This document shows positions 47,011 through 55,006 of a stretch of DNA of 64,000 nucleotides, one piece after another. The notes under the pieces are model-generated. The model did no database searches. It had not been told where the DNA came from and saw nothing but the letters and a program-made list of their open reading frames with translations. Both the position numbers and the translations under genes were made by a program. Position 1 is the first letter of the stretch, and every line of letters begins with the position of its first letter. Source of the DNA: SAR116 cluster bacterium AG-313-A07. GTDB lineage: Bacteria > Pseudomonadota > Alphaproteobacteria > Thalassobaculales > Thalassobaculaceae. The stretch spans positions 62,001 to 126,000 of the forward strand of contig QBVV01000001.1 of NCBI GenBank assembly GCA_003284265.1, given 5' to 3'.

Positions 47011-47030
47011 CTAGAAGTTCTAAATTCTAG
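47011..47030. repeat. inverted repeat CTAGAA ... TTCTAG after the VOC gene
   Basis: CTAGAA at 47011-47016 and TTCTAG at 47025-47030 are exact reverse complements. A nested 11-base palindrome TAGAAGTTCTA (47012-47022) lies inside. It begins right after the VOC stop codon and leads into the tandem repeat. Confidence 0.7.
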
Positions 47031-47066
47031 TGCATTTATGAATAAACTAGTGCATTTATGAATAAA
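47027..47066. repeat. perfect tandem duplication of a 20-base unit
   Basis: The 20-base unit CTAGTGCATTTATGAATAAA occurs twice, head to tail, with no mismatch, in the gap between the VOC and M20 genes. A 20-base perfect tandem repeat suggests a recent slippage or duplication event. Confidence 0.95.
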
Positions 47067-47099
47067 TTTGTAATACAACTCATATTGAAAGCATAAACA

Positions 47100-48281
47100 G
47101 TGACTGATCAGAAAATCATACCAGAGATAGCGGCCAATCACGAAAAAATGACTGCCTGGCGCCGAGATCTGCATGCTCATCCAGAATTAGGGTTTGAGGA
47201 ACGCCGTACGTCTTCTTTAGTTGCTGAAAAGTTGAAGGCCTGGGGCCTAGAGGTGCATCAAGGCCTTGGTAAGACCGGTGTTGTTGGAACTTTACGAGTG
47301 GGTAATGCTACACAAAGTATCGGTTTGCGGGCAGATATGGATGCTCTCCCGATGGCAGAGAATAACACTTTTTCGCACAAATCTACGACCCCCAATGTGA
47401 TGCATGCATGTGGGCATGATGGACATACTACAATGCTTTTGGGTGCTGCAAAATACCTTGCGGAATCCAAGAATTTTGAAGGCTGTGTCCATTTTATATT
47501 CCAGCCGGGGGAAGAAGGCGTTGGCGGTGCGAAGGCTATGGTCGACGAAGGATTATTTGACCAATTCCCGTGTGATTCAGTGTATGGAATGCACAATAGA
47601 CCTGGTTTGGCGGTAGGTAAATTTGGAATGCGGACCGGTGCAGCCATGGCTGGAGGAGCCCTTTTTGATATAGTTGTGCGTGGTAATGGTTCGCACGGCG
47701 CCCGACCAGAATCTGGAATAGATCCAGTAATTATTGCGGCACACATAGCAACGGCTGCTCAAACGATTGTTTCACGAAACACCAGCCCTCAGGAAACAGC
47801 GGTGTTGTCAATTACCCAAATTCAGTCGGGAGATGCCTATAATGTAATACCGCACACTGCCATTATGAAAGGTACTGCGAGGACATTCTCGAATGATGTA
47901 ATGTCGTTAATAGAAACCAACATCAAGAGATTATCAAAAAATATTGCAGAAGGAATGGGAGCCGTTGCGGAAGTTGATTTTCGCACAACTTTCCCTCCTT
48001 TAATAAACTCAGAAGATGAAATCAACTTTGCTGGGGATGTGGCTGCAGCGATAGTAGGAGAGGCTAATGTTAATCGAAATAGTAACAGAGTGATGGGATC
48101 TGAAGATTTTGCCTATATGTCGAATTTAATTCCTGGTGGGTATGTAACCATTGGACAAGGTGAGGGTAAGTGGGATTGTGAGGTTCACAATCCACATTAC
48201 GATTTCAATGATGAAGTATTGCCGCTTGGAGCGAGTTACTGGGCAAAGCTTGTTGAAACAAAACTGGCCAAGGAAAAGTGA
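47100..48281 (+). CDS. M20-family amidohydrolase (hippurate hydrolase-like)
   Basis: 393 residues from GTG 47100, cytoplasmic. The M20D signature is complete: WRRDLHAHPELGFEE, GLRADMDALPM, HACGHDGHTTMLLGAA (metal ligands), FQPGEEGVGGAKAM (catalytic glutamate) and GSEDFAYM near the C-terminus. Such enzymes remove N-acyl groups from amino acids such as hippurate, N-acetyl amino acids or indole-acetyl conjugates. It follows the VOC gene after a 20-base tandem repeat and is followed by the ABM gene; the three probably belong to one transcript. The amino acid released could feed the DAO-family oxidase nearby, but this is speculation. Confidence 0.88.
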   Translation: MTDQKIIPEIAANHEKMTAWRRDLHAHPELGFEERRTSSLVAEKLKAWGLEVHQGLGKTGVVGTLRVGNATQSIGLRADMDALPMAENNTFSHKSTTPNVMHACGHDGHTTMLLGAAKYLAESKNFEGCVHFIFQPGEEGVGGAKAMVDEGLFDQFPCDSVYGMHNRPGLAVGKFGMRTGAAMAGGALFDIVVRGNGSHGARPESGIDPVIIAAHIATAAQTIVSRNTSPQETAVLSITQIQSGDAYNVIPHTAIMKGTARTFSNDVMSLIETNIKRLSKNIAEGMGAVAEVDFRTTFPPLINSEDEINFAGDVAAAIVGEANVNRNSNRVMGSEDFAYMSNLIPGGYVTIGQGEGKWDCEVHNPHYDFNDEVLPLGASYWAKLVETKLAKEK

Positions 48282-48359
48282 GTATGATCTCTCAAAATTG
48301 CGCGTGAAATTAAAATTTATTCTATCTAATTCTATAAATATTAAGATTTGGGGGTTCAA

Positions 48360-48665
48360 ATGTTCGTTGTTACTGTTCATTTTTCAGTCAAACGTAATCA
48401 GATAGAGCAATTCAAGCCACTAATGTTGGAAAACGCGCGACTATCACTTGAGCATGAACCGGGGTGTAAACAATTTGATGTTTGTTTCGACCCCAGTGAA
48501 CCTTGGGAATGCTTTCTGTATGAGATTTATGACGATAAGCCCGCCTTTGAAAAGCATCTCCAAATGCCACATTTTAAGTTGTTTGATACAAAAGTTGCCG
48601 AAATGCTGGATAACAAGATTGTCAAAACCCTTACTTTAGTGCAGGGAACAGTGTTGTCATCTTAA
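48360..48665 (+). CDS. ABM (antibiotic biosynthesis monooxygenase)-domain protein
   Basis: 101 residues from ATG 48360 with GGGGG upstream; a TTG 12 bases earlier is in frame. The small ferredoxin-like fold is recognised from FVVTVHFSVKRNQIEQFKPL, EHEPGCKQFDVC and FLYEIYDDKPAFEKHLQMPHF. YgiN/LsrG-type members act as quinol monooxygenases, heme degraders or isomerases without cofactors. It is third after the VOC and M20 genes. Its substrate is unknown; context suggests the final steps of breaking down a small imported compound. Confidence 0.82.
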   Translation: MFVVTVHFSVKRNQIEQFKPLMLENARLSLEHEPGCKQFDVCFDPSEPWECFLYEIYDDKPAFEKHLQMPHFKLFDTKVAEMLDNKIVKTLTLVQGTVLSS

Positions 48666-48752
48666 AAAATAATCTGGAACTAAATTCTACTTAATCCTAT
48701 AAGGCCATGTTAAGATGAACCATGATCAATTGATTAAAAAGTGGATAAATTA

Positions 48753-49166
48753 ATGGACGCTGCTATACAAAGTTTCCTTGCAGGAATTCCTTTTCTACTC
48801 TCGCACTTTGGCGTCACCGTTTTAATGCTGGTGATAGGCGTATTCATTTACATGTGGATCACCTCGCATGATGAAAGAGCATTAATACGGGAAGGCAATA
48901 CTGCAGCAGCCATTTCGCTTGCCGGAGCTATTTTAGGCCTCGCAATTCCTTTGGCATTTTGTATGGCTAGTAGTGTTAATGTATACGATATAGTCATCTG
49001 GGGAATAGTCACGCTAGTGATCCAACTTGCGACATTCTGGATCATAGATATTTGGCTTAGGGACCTCTCTAAAAGAATTGAGGAGGGGCAAGTTGGTACG
49101 GCTATTTTATTGGTTTCTGTAAAGTTAGCTGTAGCGTCAATCAATGCTGCCGCTGTGTCTGGCTAA
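48753..49166 (+). CDS. DUF350 membrane protein
   Basis: 137 residues from ATG 48753; a GTG at 48741 is in frame. Four hydrophobic segments (about 10-33, 52-72, 80-100, 115-135) and the short basic loop DIWLRDLSKRIEEGQVGTA are typical of DUF350 (UPF0719) proteins. The family is inner-membrane and of unknown function. It stands alone between the ABM gene and the convergent methyltransferase gene. Confidence 0.85.
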   Translation: MDAAIQSFLAGIPFLLSHFGVTVLMLVIGVFIYMWITSHDERALIREGNTAAAISLAGAILGLAIPLAFCMASSVNVYDIVIWGIVTLVIQLATFWIIDIWLRDLSKRIEEGQVGTAILLVSVKLAVASINAAAVSG

Positions 49167-49209
49167 ATACCCCAAAGTTATTTGATGATTAGAAATCATT
49201 CAGGATCAC

Positions 49210-49881
49210 CTACGGCAGTGGTACTATTTGCCAAATCGTTGTTTCAGAAATATTCTGCTCTTCAAGGTAAATTGGAGTTTCAACAGGATATTGGGCCAGT
49301 TTTTTAACGCCCTCTCTAGGAAAATATGCCCGACCTGGGTCGCCAACGAGAACAAGCTTCCCTAATTGAGCAAATTTTCGTAAATCGGATAAGATAATGT
49401 TTGACATTTCTTGCTCATAAAAAACGTCACCTGCTAAAATAACATCCCACCGATTTTGGTTTTTAGAAGTAAATTCGGGCCAGTTTTCGAGTATGATTTG
49501 ATAATTCTGACCCAACCGGTTCGCGATGAGATTTAGGTGTATGGCCTCTGCCGCAAAGCCATCTATTTCTTTAAAATCAACCTGAGATGCATGACTAAAA
49601 AGAGCTGATAACCCTACAAGCCCACTTCCTGCTCCCATATCTATCACGGATTTATCTTCTACTAATTCGGGATTATCCAAGATATGGCGTGCCAAGGCTT
49701 GTCCGCCAGCCCATGCAAATCCCCAAAATGGTAAAGGAAGACCGTTATCTTCTAACTCTTTTGTCGTCATTTGCCATAATTCTGTGGCATCAACAGCGAG
49801 ATGAAGCTTTATTTCAGGGACCAACGGAGGTGACCCTAATTCTGTGTTTTTCTGGATAAAAAATCGATGATATTGGCTCAT
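49210..49881 (-). CDS. protein lysine methyltransferase, ETF-beta (METTL20)-like
   Basis: 223 residues with a seven-beta-strand SAM-binding core: FWGFAWAGGQALARH, then VIDMGAGSGLVGLSAL (motif I, about residue 82) and DVILAGDVFYEQEMS (about 145). The DVFYE motif is typical of the family that includes METTL20 and its bacterial homologues, which methylate the beta subunit of electron transfer flavoprotein; the alternative is ribosomal L11-type. No etf gene is in the window, so the target is inferred from sequence resemblance. It lies two bases downstream of ubiA. Confidence 0.72.
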   Translation of the reverse strand: MSQYHRFFIQKNTELGSPPLVPEIKLHLAVDATELWQMTTKELEDNGLPLPFWGFAWAGGQALARHILDNPELVEDKSVIDMGAGSGLVGLSALFSHASQVDFKEIDGFAAEAIHLNLIANRLGQNYQIILENWPEFTSKNQNRWDVILAGDVFYEQEMSNIILSDLRKFAQLGKLVLVGDPGRAYFPREGVKKLAQYPVETPIYLEEQNISETTIWQIVPLP

Positions 49882-49882
49882 A

Positions 49883-50797
49883 TCAACCTAGAAATATGGC
49901 AAAAGTTATCAGAAAGCCAAAGAGACGGTTTGATTTAAATTTTTTGAGACAGTCGTTTGGGCTATCTAGGTCTAAAGCACGTATTTGCCAAGTTAATTGG
50001 CAGAAAGCGATCAGACAAACCAGATAAAATGGCATTGAAAACTTACTTATCCATCCTATCAGAAAAACCCCTAAAATAGTTACGGTATAAACGATGTAAA
50101 TGAAGGGTTTGGTCAAATTTTCAAGGGCTAGGGCAGACGATTTTACACCGATTAGGGCATCATCTTCTTTGTCTTGGTGGGCATATATTGTATCATAACC
50201 AAGTGTCCAAAATATGCCAGCTAAGTATAGTATAAGGCTTGGTGTATCTATTGTCCCGGTAATAGAAACCCAACCCATTAGAGCACCCCAATTAAATGTG
50301 AGCCCTAGAACAAATTGTGGCCAATAGGTAAATCGCTTGAACGTAGGATATGAAAAAACTAATAACAAAACCAAAAAACCTAAGAGCCAGCAAGTTTCAT
50401 TAAGTTGCAACAATATCGTTAAACTTAGAGTTAGTAAAAGTAGAAGAAATAATATCGCATTAGTGACGCTGATAACGCCCGAAGCGATCGGTCTATTTGC
50501 GGTTCGGGCAACCAATTGATCAAGTTTCCTATCCCATAAATCATTTATTGTACAGCCCGCGCCCCGCATCAAAATAGCGCCAACAGTAAATAAGAAATAT
50601 AAATAGCCAAGTTCCAAAAGGGTTATTTTTTGCTGGTTTAGCTGCCAGCCCAAACCCAAGCTCCACCAGCAGGGAAGTAAAAGTAGCCAAGTGCCTATTG
50701 GTCGGTCTAGACGCATTAATAGGGCATATGGTCGAACCGGTTTTGGGAGCCAATTCTTTACCCAACCGTCTTCAGCTATATCACTCAAATTTGTCAT
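49883..50797 (-). CDS. ubiA: 4-hydroxybenzoate polyprenyltransferase
   Basis: 304 residues, integral membrane with about eight helices. The two aspartate-rich motifs are NDLWDRKLD in GAGCTINDLWDRKLDQLVA (about 85) and a second in YAHQDKEDDALIGVKSSAL (about 205). LMRLDRPIGTWLLLLPCWW is the conserved start. UbiA joins a polyprenyl tail to 4-hydroxybenzoate, the membrane-committed step to ubiquinone, which the aa3 oxidase pathway downstream depends on. It is divergent from rsmE, the usual alphaproteobacterial order. Confidence 0.94.
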   Translation of the reverse strand: MTNLSDIAEDGWVKNWLPKPVRPYALLMRLDRPIGTWLLLLPCWWSLGLGWQLNQQKITLLELGYLYFLFTVGAILMRGAGCTINDLWDRKLDQLVARTANRPIASGVISVTNAILFLLLLLTLSLTILLQLNETCWLLGFLVLLLVFSYPTFKRFTYWPQFVLGLTFNWGALMGWVSITGTIDTPSLILYLAGIFWTLGYDTIYAHQDKEDDALIGVKSSALALENLTKPFIYIVYTVTILGVFLIGWISKFSMPFYLVCLIAFCQLTWQIRALDLDSPNDCLKKFKSNRLFGFLITFAIFLG

Positions 50798-51044
50798 GCT
50801 GGTAATAGAAGCCCTAACCTACACTGTTATCCAAATTCATTTTTTTGAACCCTATGATGACCATCATCAACATTTTTGATAAGCTAGTTTAGAAATAGCC
50901 AGTAGACCTAAGCAATAATCTAATCCTATAAAAAAAATTGGCTGGAAATGTATTATTTTCTATTAGCATAATTATCTAATTTCCGGTTTTCTAGGCTCAT
51001 TATTCGCTTTAACACCAGGATCGAAATCAATTGAAGAGTAAATC

Positions 51045-51812
51045 ATGACTAGTAGTAGTTTAAAAGCACGTTTATTTGTAGAACAAAATTTAGTCGCTGA
51101 TGACCCTCTAACCCTACCCAAGAGTCCGTCTCATTATCTTCGCAATGTTTTAAGGTTGCACGAAGGTGATAGGATAGGACTTTTCAACGGTGTAGATGGT
51201 GAATGGGAGACTGAAATTACTGCAATCAGAAAAAGAGAAATAGAGGTTTGTGTGAAGTCCTGTATAAGGAATCAATGTTCTCCTCCTGACATTTGGCTTG
51301 TATTTGCACCAATTAAGAGATTGCGGATTGACTTCATCGCTCAGAAGGCTACCGAACTAGGAGCTAGCATGCTTTGGCCTGTTTTTACCGAACACACAGC
51401 GGTGGGGCGTATAAACTTAGAAAGATTGAGATCGAATGCGATAGAAGCTGCCGAACAGTCTGATCGACTAACTGTTCCTGAGATTGGAGAGCCAACCGAG
51501 TTTGAGGATTTATTAAAAAAATGGCCAGAAGAAAGATTTTTATTTTGTTGTGACGAAACAGGAGGAGGAAAGCCTATTCTACAGGAATTTCAAAAACACA
51601 CGGGTCCATGCGGATTGTTGATTGGCCCGGAAGGTGGTTTTTCCAACTCGGAACTTGACCAACTCGATAAACTAAGCAATGTGTGTCGTGTGAGTTTAGG
51701 GGGAAGAGTTTTGAGATCGGACACGGCTGCTTTCGCAGCATTAGCCTGCTGGCAGGCGTCTGTTGGAGATTGGAATATTCCTTCGGAGCAAATAATTGAG
51801 TATGGTTGCTAA
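51045..51812 (+). CDS. rsmE: 16S rRNA (uracil(1498)-N3)-methyltransferase
   Basis: 255 residues with the SPOUT-type knotted C-terminal domain: VFAPIKRLRIDFIAQKATELG, the SAM-binding IGPEGGFSNSEL (about 190) and LGGRVLRSDTAAFAAL. The N-terminal PUA-like part begins ARLFVEQ. RsmE methylates U1498 in helix 44 of 16S rRNA. It precedes gshA on the same strand, overlapping the longest reading of that gene, in a conserved arrangement divergent from ubiA. Confidence 0.94.
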   Translation: MTSSSLKARLFVEQNLVADDPLTLPKSPSHYLRNVLRLHEGDRIGLFNGVDGEWETEITAIRKREIEVCVKSCIRNQCSPPDIWLVFAPIKRLRIDFIAQKATELGASMLWPVFTEHTAVGRINLERLRSNAIEAAEQSDRLTVPEIGEPTEFEDLLKKWPEERFLFCCDETGGGKPILQEFQKHTGPCGLLIGPEGGFSNSELDQLDKLSNVCRVSLGGRVLRSDTAAFAALACWQASVGDWNIPSEQIIEYGC

Positions 51813-51835
51813 TTTTAGAGTTTTTTGGGGTCATT

Positions 51836-53200
51836 ATGTCTAATCCACCTGATCCATTGGGCGTTCCAATTGAGAGTAAATCGCAATTAATTGACGATCT
51901 ATTATCTGGATGCACTCCTCGTGAAAACTGGCGTATCGGTACAGAGCATGAAAAATTTGCATTCCGTCTATCCGACAAAAAACGATTGCCTTATGAGGGA
52001 GCTGACGGTATTGGGGAAATTTTGTCTCGTTTAACGCGATTTGGTTGGGTCCCAATTAAAGAGCAAGGAAAGACAATTGCTCTTCATCTGAACGGGTGCG
52101 CTATAACCTTGGAACCCGGGGGGCAGTTTGAACTCTCGGGAGCACCTCTAGAAACAATCCACCAAACGTGTGATGAGGTTCACAATCACTTGGCGCAAGT
52201 AAAGGAGATTGGAGAAGAGTTAGGCATAGGTATGCTTGGTCTTGGATTTGATCCCTTGTGGAGTAGGGATGATATCCCTTGGATGCCCAAAGGACGTTAC
52301 GCCATAATGAATCGATGGATGCAAAAGGTAGGCAGTTTGGGTCTAGATATGATGCTCCGGACCTGCACAGTTCAAACCAACCTAGATTTTTCAGATGAAA
52401 AGGATATGGTTGAAAAATACAGAGTTAGTTTAGCTCTACAGCCGATAGCGACCGCATTGTTTGCTAACTCTCCATTCGAAAATGGCAAACCAAGTGGCTT
52501 TCTATCTTCGCGCAGCAATGTCTGGACTGACACAGACCCTGATCGATGCGGAATGTTGCCTTTCGTGTTTGAAAAAGGATATGGTTTTGAACGTCACGTT
52601 GATTACATTTTAGACGTACCCATGTATTTTGTTTACCGTGATGGTATTTACCATGACGTAGCAGGAAAAAGCTTTCGTGATTTCATGAATGGGCAACTCG
52701 AAGGTTTTGAGGGGCAAATTCCAAATATGGGGGATTGGGCGGATCATATGACGACCAATTTCCCCGAGGTTCGCCTAAAAAAATACCTTGAAATGCGCGG
52801 AACTGATGGGGGCCCGTGGAGAAACCTGTGCGCACTACCGGCATTGTGGGTGGGTCTACTCTACGATGCTGACTCGCAATCTGCGGCATGGGATTTGATT
52901 AAGGATTGGAGCATAGAGGAGCAGGAAATATTACGTAATGAAGTTCCTATTAAAGGGCTTTCAACGTCGTTTAGAAAAACAAGTGTTCAAGAAATTTCTA
53001 GAGAAATACTGGCGATAGCCTCGGCTGGATTAAAAAAGCGGGCCAAGTTAGACCCTTCGGGGAATGATGAATCTGGTTTTTTAGAGACACTTCGAGACAT
53101 CGCCGAACGCGGCCGGACACCTGCAGATGAATTGCTAGACGCGTTTTCGGATAAATGGTCCGAGTCAGTCCATCCTATTTTTGAAGAACTACAATATTAG
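51836..53200 (+). CDS. gshA: glutamate-cysteine ligase (plant/alphaproteobacterial type)
   Basis: 454 residues from ATG 51836 with GGGGT upstream; an ATG 30 bases earlier would overlap rsmE. The GCS2-type fold is recognised from WRIGTEHEKFAF, LEPGGQFELSGAPL, CTVQTNLDFSD and GFERHVDYILDVPMYFVYRDG. It condenses glutamate and cysteine, the rate-limiting step of glutathione synthesis, and in relatives is redox-regulated. The partner gshB is not in the window. Convergent with tldD. Confidence 0.93.
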   Translation: MSNPPDPLGVPIESKSQLIDDLLSGCTPRENWRIGTEHEKFAFRLSDKKRLPYEGADGIGEILSRLTRFGWVPIKEQGKTIALHLNGCAITLEPGGQFELSGAPLETIHQTCDEVHNHLAQVKEIGEELGIGMLGLGFDPLWSRDDIPWMPKGRYAIMNRWMQKVGSLGLDMMLRTCTVQTNLDFSDEKDMVEKYRVSLALQPIATALFANSPFENGKPSGFLSSRSNVWTDTDPDRCGMLPFVFEKGYGFERHVDYILDVPMYFVYRDGIYHDVAGKSFRDFMNGQLEGFEGQIPNMGDWADHMTTNFPEVRLKKYLEMRGTDGGPWRNLCALPALWVGLLYDADSQSAAWDLIKDWSIEEQEILRNEVPIKGLSTSFRKTSVQEISREILAIASAGLKKRAKLDPSGNDESGFLETLRDIAERGRTPADELLDAFSDKWSESVHPIFEELQY

Positions 53201-53271
53201 GAAAACCTGAAAATAGTATAAATACAATTCCATGGAAGACCGCTTCCCGGCTGAAAAAAGTTTTGAACGTA

Positions 53272-54705
53272 TTAAACGGCTGTTCCTCCGACGGTAATTC
53301 CGTTCATTTTCAAAGTAGGCTGACCCACACCAACTGGAACTCCCTGTCCATCTTTTCCACAAGTTCCGACACCGTCATCTAGTTTCATGTCGTTGCCTAT
53401 CATAGAAATTTTATTCATAGCTTCTGGGCCATTTCCTATAAGTGTTGCCCCCTTTACTGGGTTGGTTATTTTTCCATCTTCTATCAAGTATGCTTCACTT
53501 GCTGCGAAAACGAACTTTCCAGAAACTATATCCACCTGCCCACCAGAAAAATTAACCGCATATAAACCATTTTTAACCGACTTAATGATCTCTTCAGGCT
53601 CTTCTTTGCCGCCCAGCATATAGGTATTCGTCATACGCGGCATGGGATGATGAGCATAACTTTCCCTTCGTCCATTGCCGGTTTCTGAAACGCCCATCAG
53701 TCGTGCGTTTTGTCTGTCTTGCATGTATCCAACTAGTATTCCGTCTTCAATTAAAACATTCCTTCGTGATGGAGTTCCCTCATCGTCAATCGTGATCGAC
53801 CCTCGTCTATCTGGGATCGTTCCATCATCAATTACAGTCACTCCTGGCGACGCCACCCTTTTTCCAATCATATTGGTAAACGTAGATGTTTCTTTACGGT
53901 TGAAGTCACCCTCTAATCCATGGCCAACAGCCTCATGGAGCATAACGCCAGGCCAACCGGGACCTAGAACAACATCCATCTCTCCAGCAGGAGCTGGGAC
54001 AGCCTCTAAATTTACCATCGCTAATCGAAAAGCCTCGTCTACTTGCGCTTGCCATTTTTCAGTTTCAATATAGCTAGCATAGCCCATACGACCACCCAGA
54101 CCGGTGCCGCCAGCTTCCATTTTATCACCATCCGCAACAACCACGGATATATTTAGTCTTACTAATGGCCTTATATCTGCGGCACGATGCCCATTCGCCC
54201 GTATAATCTGAACTGCCTGCCAAGAAGCTGACAAAGAAGCTGAAACCTGTTGAATTTTAGGGTCTTTGGAACGAGCATACGCATCAATGTCTTGTAAAAG
54301 TTTAACCTTATCGGAAAACTCCATGTCATGGATGGGGTTTTCATCTGAATATAATTTTGCATTTGTTCGTGCGGGATTATTGGAAGCTAAAGCTTGTTGT
54401 CCAGATTTGAGGGCTTTTACTGTTTCCGCAGCACGTTTGATGGATGTTTCAGAGAGTTCAGATGCATGAGCATATGCTCTCGTTTCTCCAACTATACCTC
54501 TAAGGCCAAAGCCTTGTGATGAGTCAAATGTTGCTGTTTTTAAGCGGCTATCATCAAACCCAAAAGCTTCAGATTGGCGATATTCAATAAATAACTCTCC
54601 GTCATCACAGTGTCCGATAGAGTCGTTGACTATCCGTTGTATCGAATCTTGACTTAGATCGGTCTGATTGAAAAATATATCGTCCGTTATCTTAAGCTCG
54701 CTCAT
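53272..54705 (-). CDS. tldD: metalloprotease TldD
   Basis: 477 residues. The zinc-binding HExxxH motif is HEAVGHGLEGD (about 260), and the conserved GGRMGYASYIE and GTCGKDGQGVPVGVGQPTL blocks are intact. TldD forms a heterodimer with TldE (PmbA), which is not encoded here; together they proteolyse small peptides or antitoxins and mature some peptide products. It is divergent from coxB, an order seen in many alphaproteobacteria. Confidence 0.93.
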   Translation of the reverse strand: MSELKITDDIFFNQTDLSQDSIQRIVNDSIGHCDDGELFIEYRQSEAFGFDDSRLKTATFDSSQGFGLRGIVGETRAYAHASELSETSIKRAAETVKALKSGQQALASNNPARTNAKLYSDENPIHDMEFSDKVKLLQDIDAYARSKDPKIQQVSASLSASWQAVQIIRANGHRAADIRPLVRLNISVVVADGDKMEAGGTGLGGRMGYASYIETEKWQAQVDEAFRLAMVNLEAVPAPAGEMDVVLGPGWPGVMLHEAVGHGLEGDFNRKETSTFTNMIGKRVASPGVTVIDDGTIPDRRGSITIDDEGTPSRRNVLIEDGILVGYMQDRQNARLMGVSETGNGRRESYAHHPMPRMTNTYMLGGKEEPEEIIKSVKNGLYAVNFSGGQVDIVSGKFVFAASEAYLIEDGKITNPVKGATLIGNGPEAMNKISMIGNDMKLDDGVGTCGKDGQGVPVGVGQPTLKMNGITVGGTAV

Positions 54706-55006
54706 TAATTTAATCTTTCCGAAAAACAGTAATTTATTATCGTATACTGATGCCTTTTTTGATATAGTTCATTTGAAGAAATGTCACTAGCATCGATTTC
54801 AAATACCTGGGGTTGTCTTTATAGAATAAATCACTTAAATCATAGGCCTAAGCATTGGTTTTTTGCATGCTGTTACGTTAGTTTAAGCAAAACTCTGCAA
54901 CTGTCAGAGTAAGCTTCATGGGGATGAGCAACATGACCGGCGTTAAAAGAGGTCTTTTTTAAGGGCAGCTTTAGACGGTTGGCACGGGAACGAAAGAGTA
55001 GTCGGG
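54706..55006 (+). promoter_or_regulatory. tldD-coxB divergent region with a structured coxB leader
   Basis: No gene is found in these 300 bases. Close to coxB the plus strand has three hairpins in series: ACTCTG/CAGAGT at 54892-54910, GCTTCAT/ATGAGC with one bulged base at 54913-54929, and GACC/GGTC at 54935-54954 followed by six T. A short frame MGMSNMTGVKRGLF (54918-54962) overlaps the last two. A weak TTGTCT-17-TAAATC promoter precedes them. The set resembles a terminator/attenuator leader but the last stem has only four pairs. Confidence 0.35.

Noticed and set aside
53220-53270. GGAAG/CTTCC hairpin between gshA and tldD as terminator
   Set aside because: Five pairs only and no T-run on either side.
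54918-54962. 14-codon leader peptide before coxB as a gene
   Set aside because: Too short to support as coding by itself, and it has no run of a regulatory amino acid; kept only as part of the leader observation.
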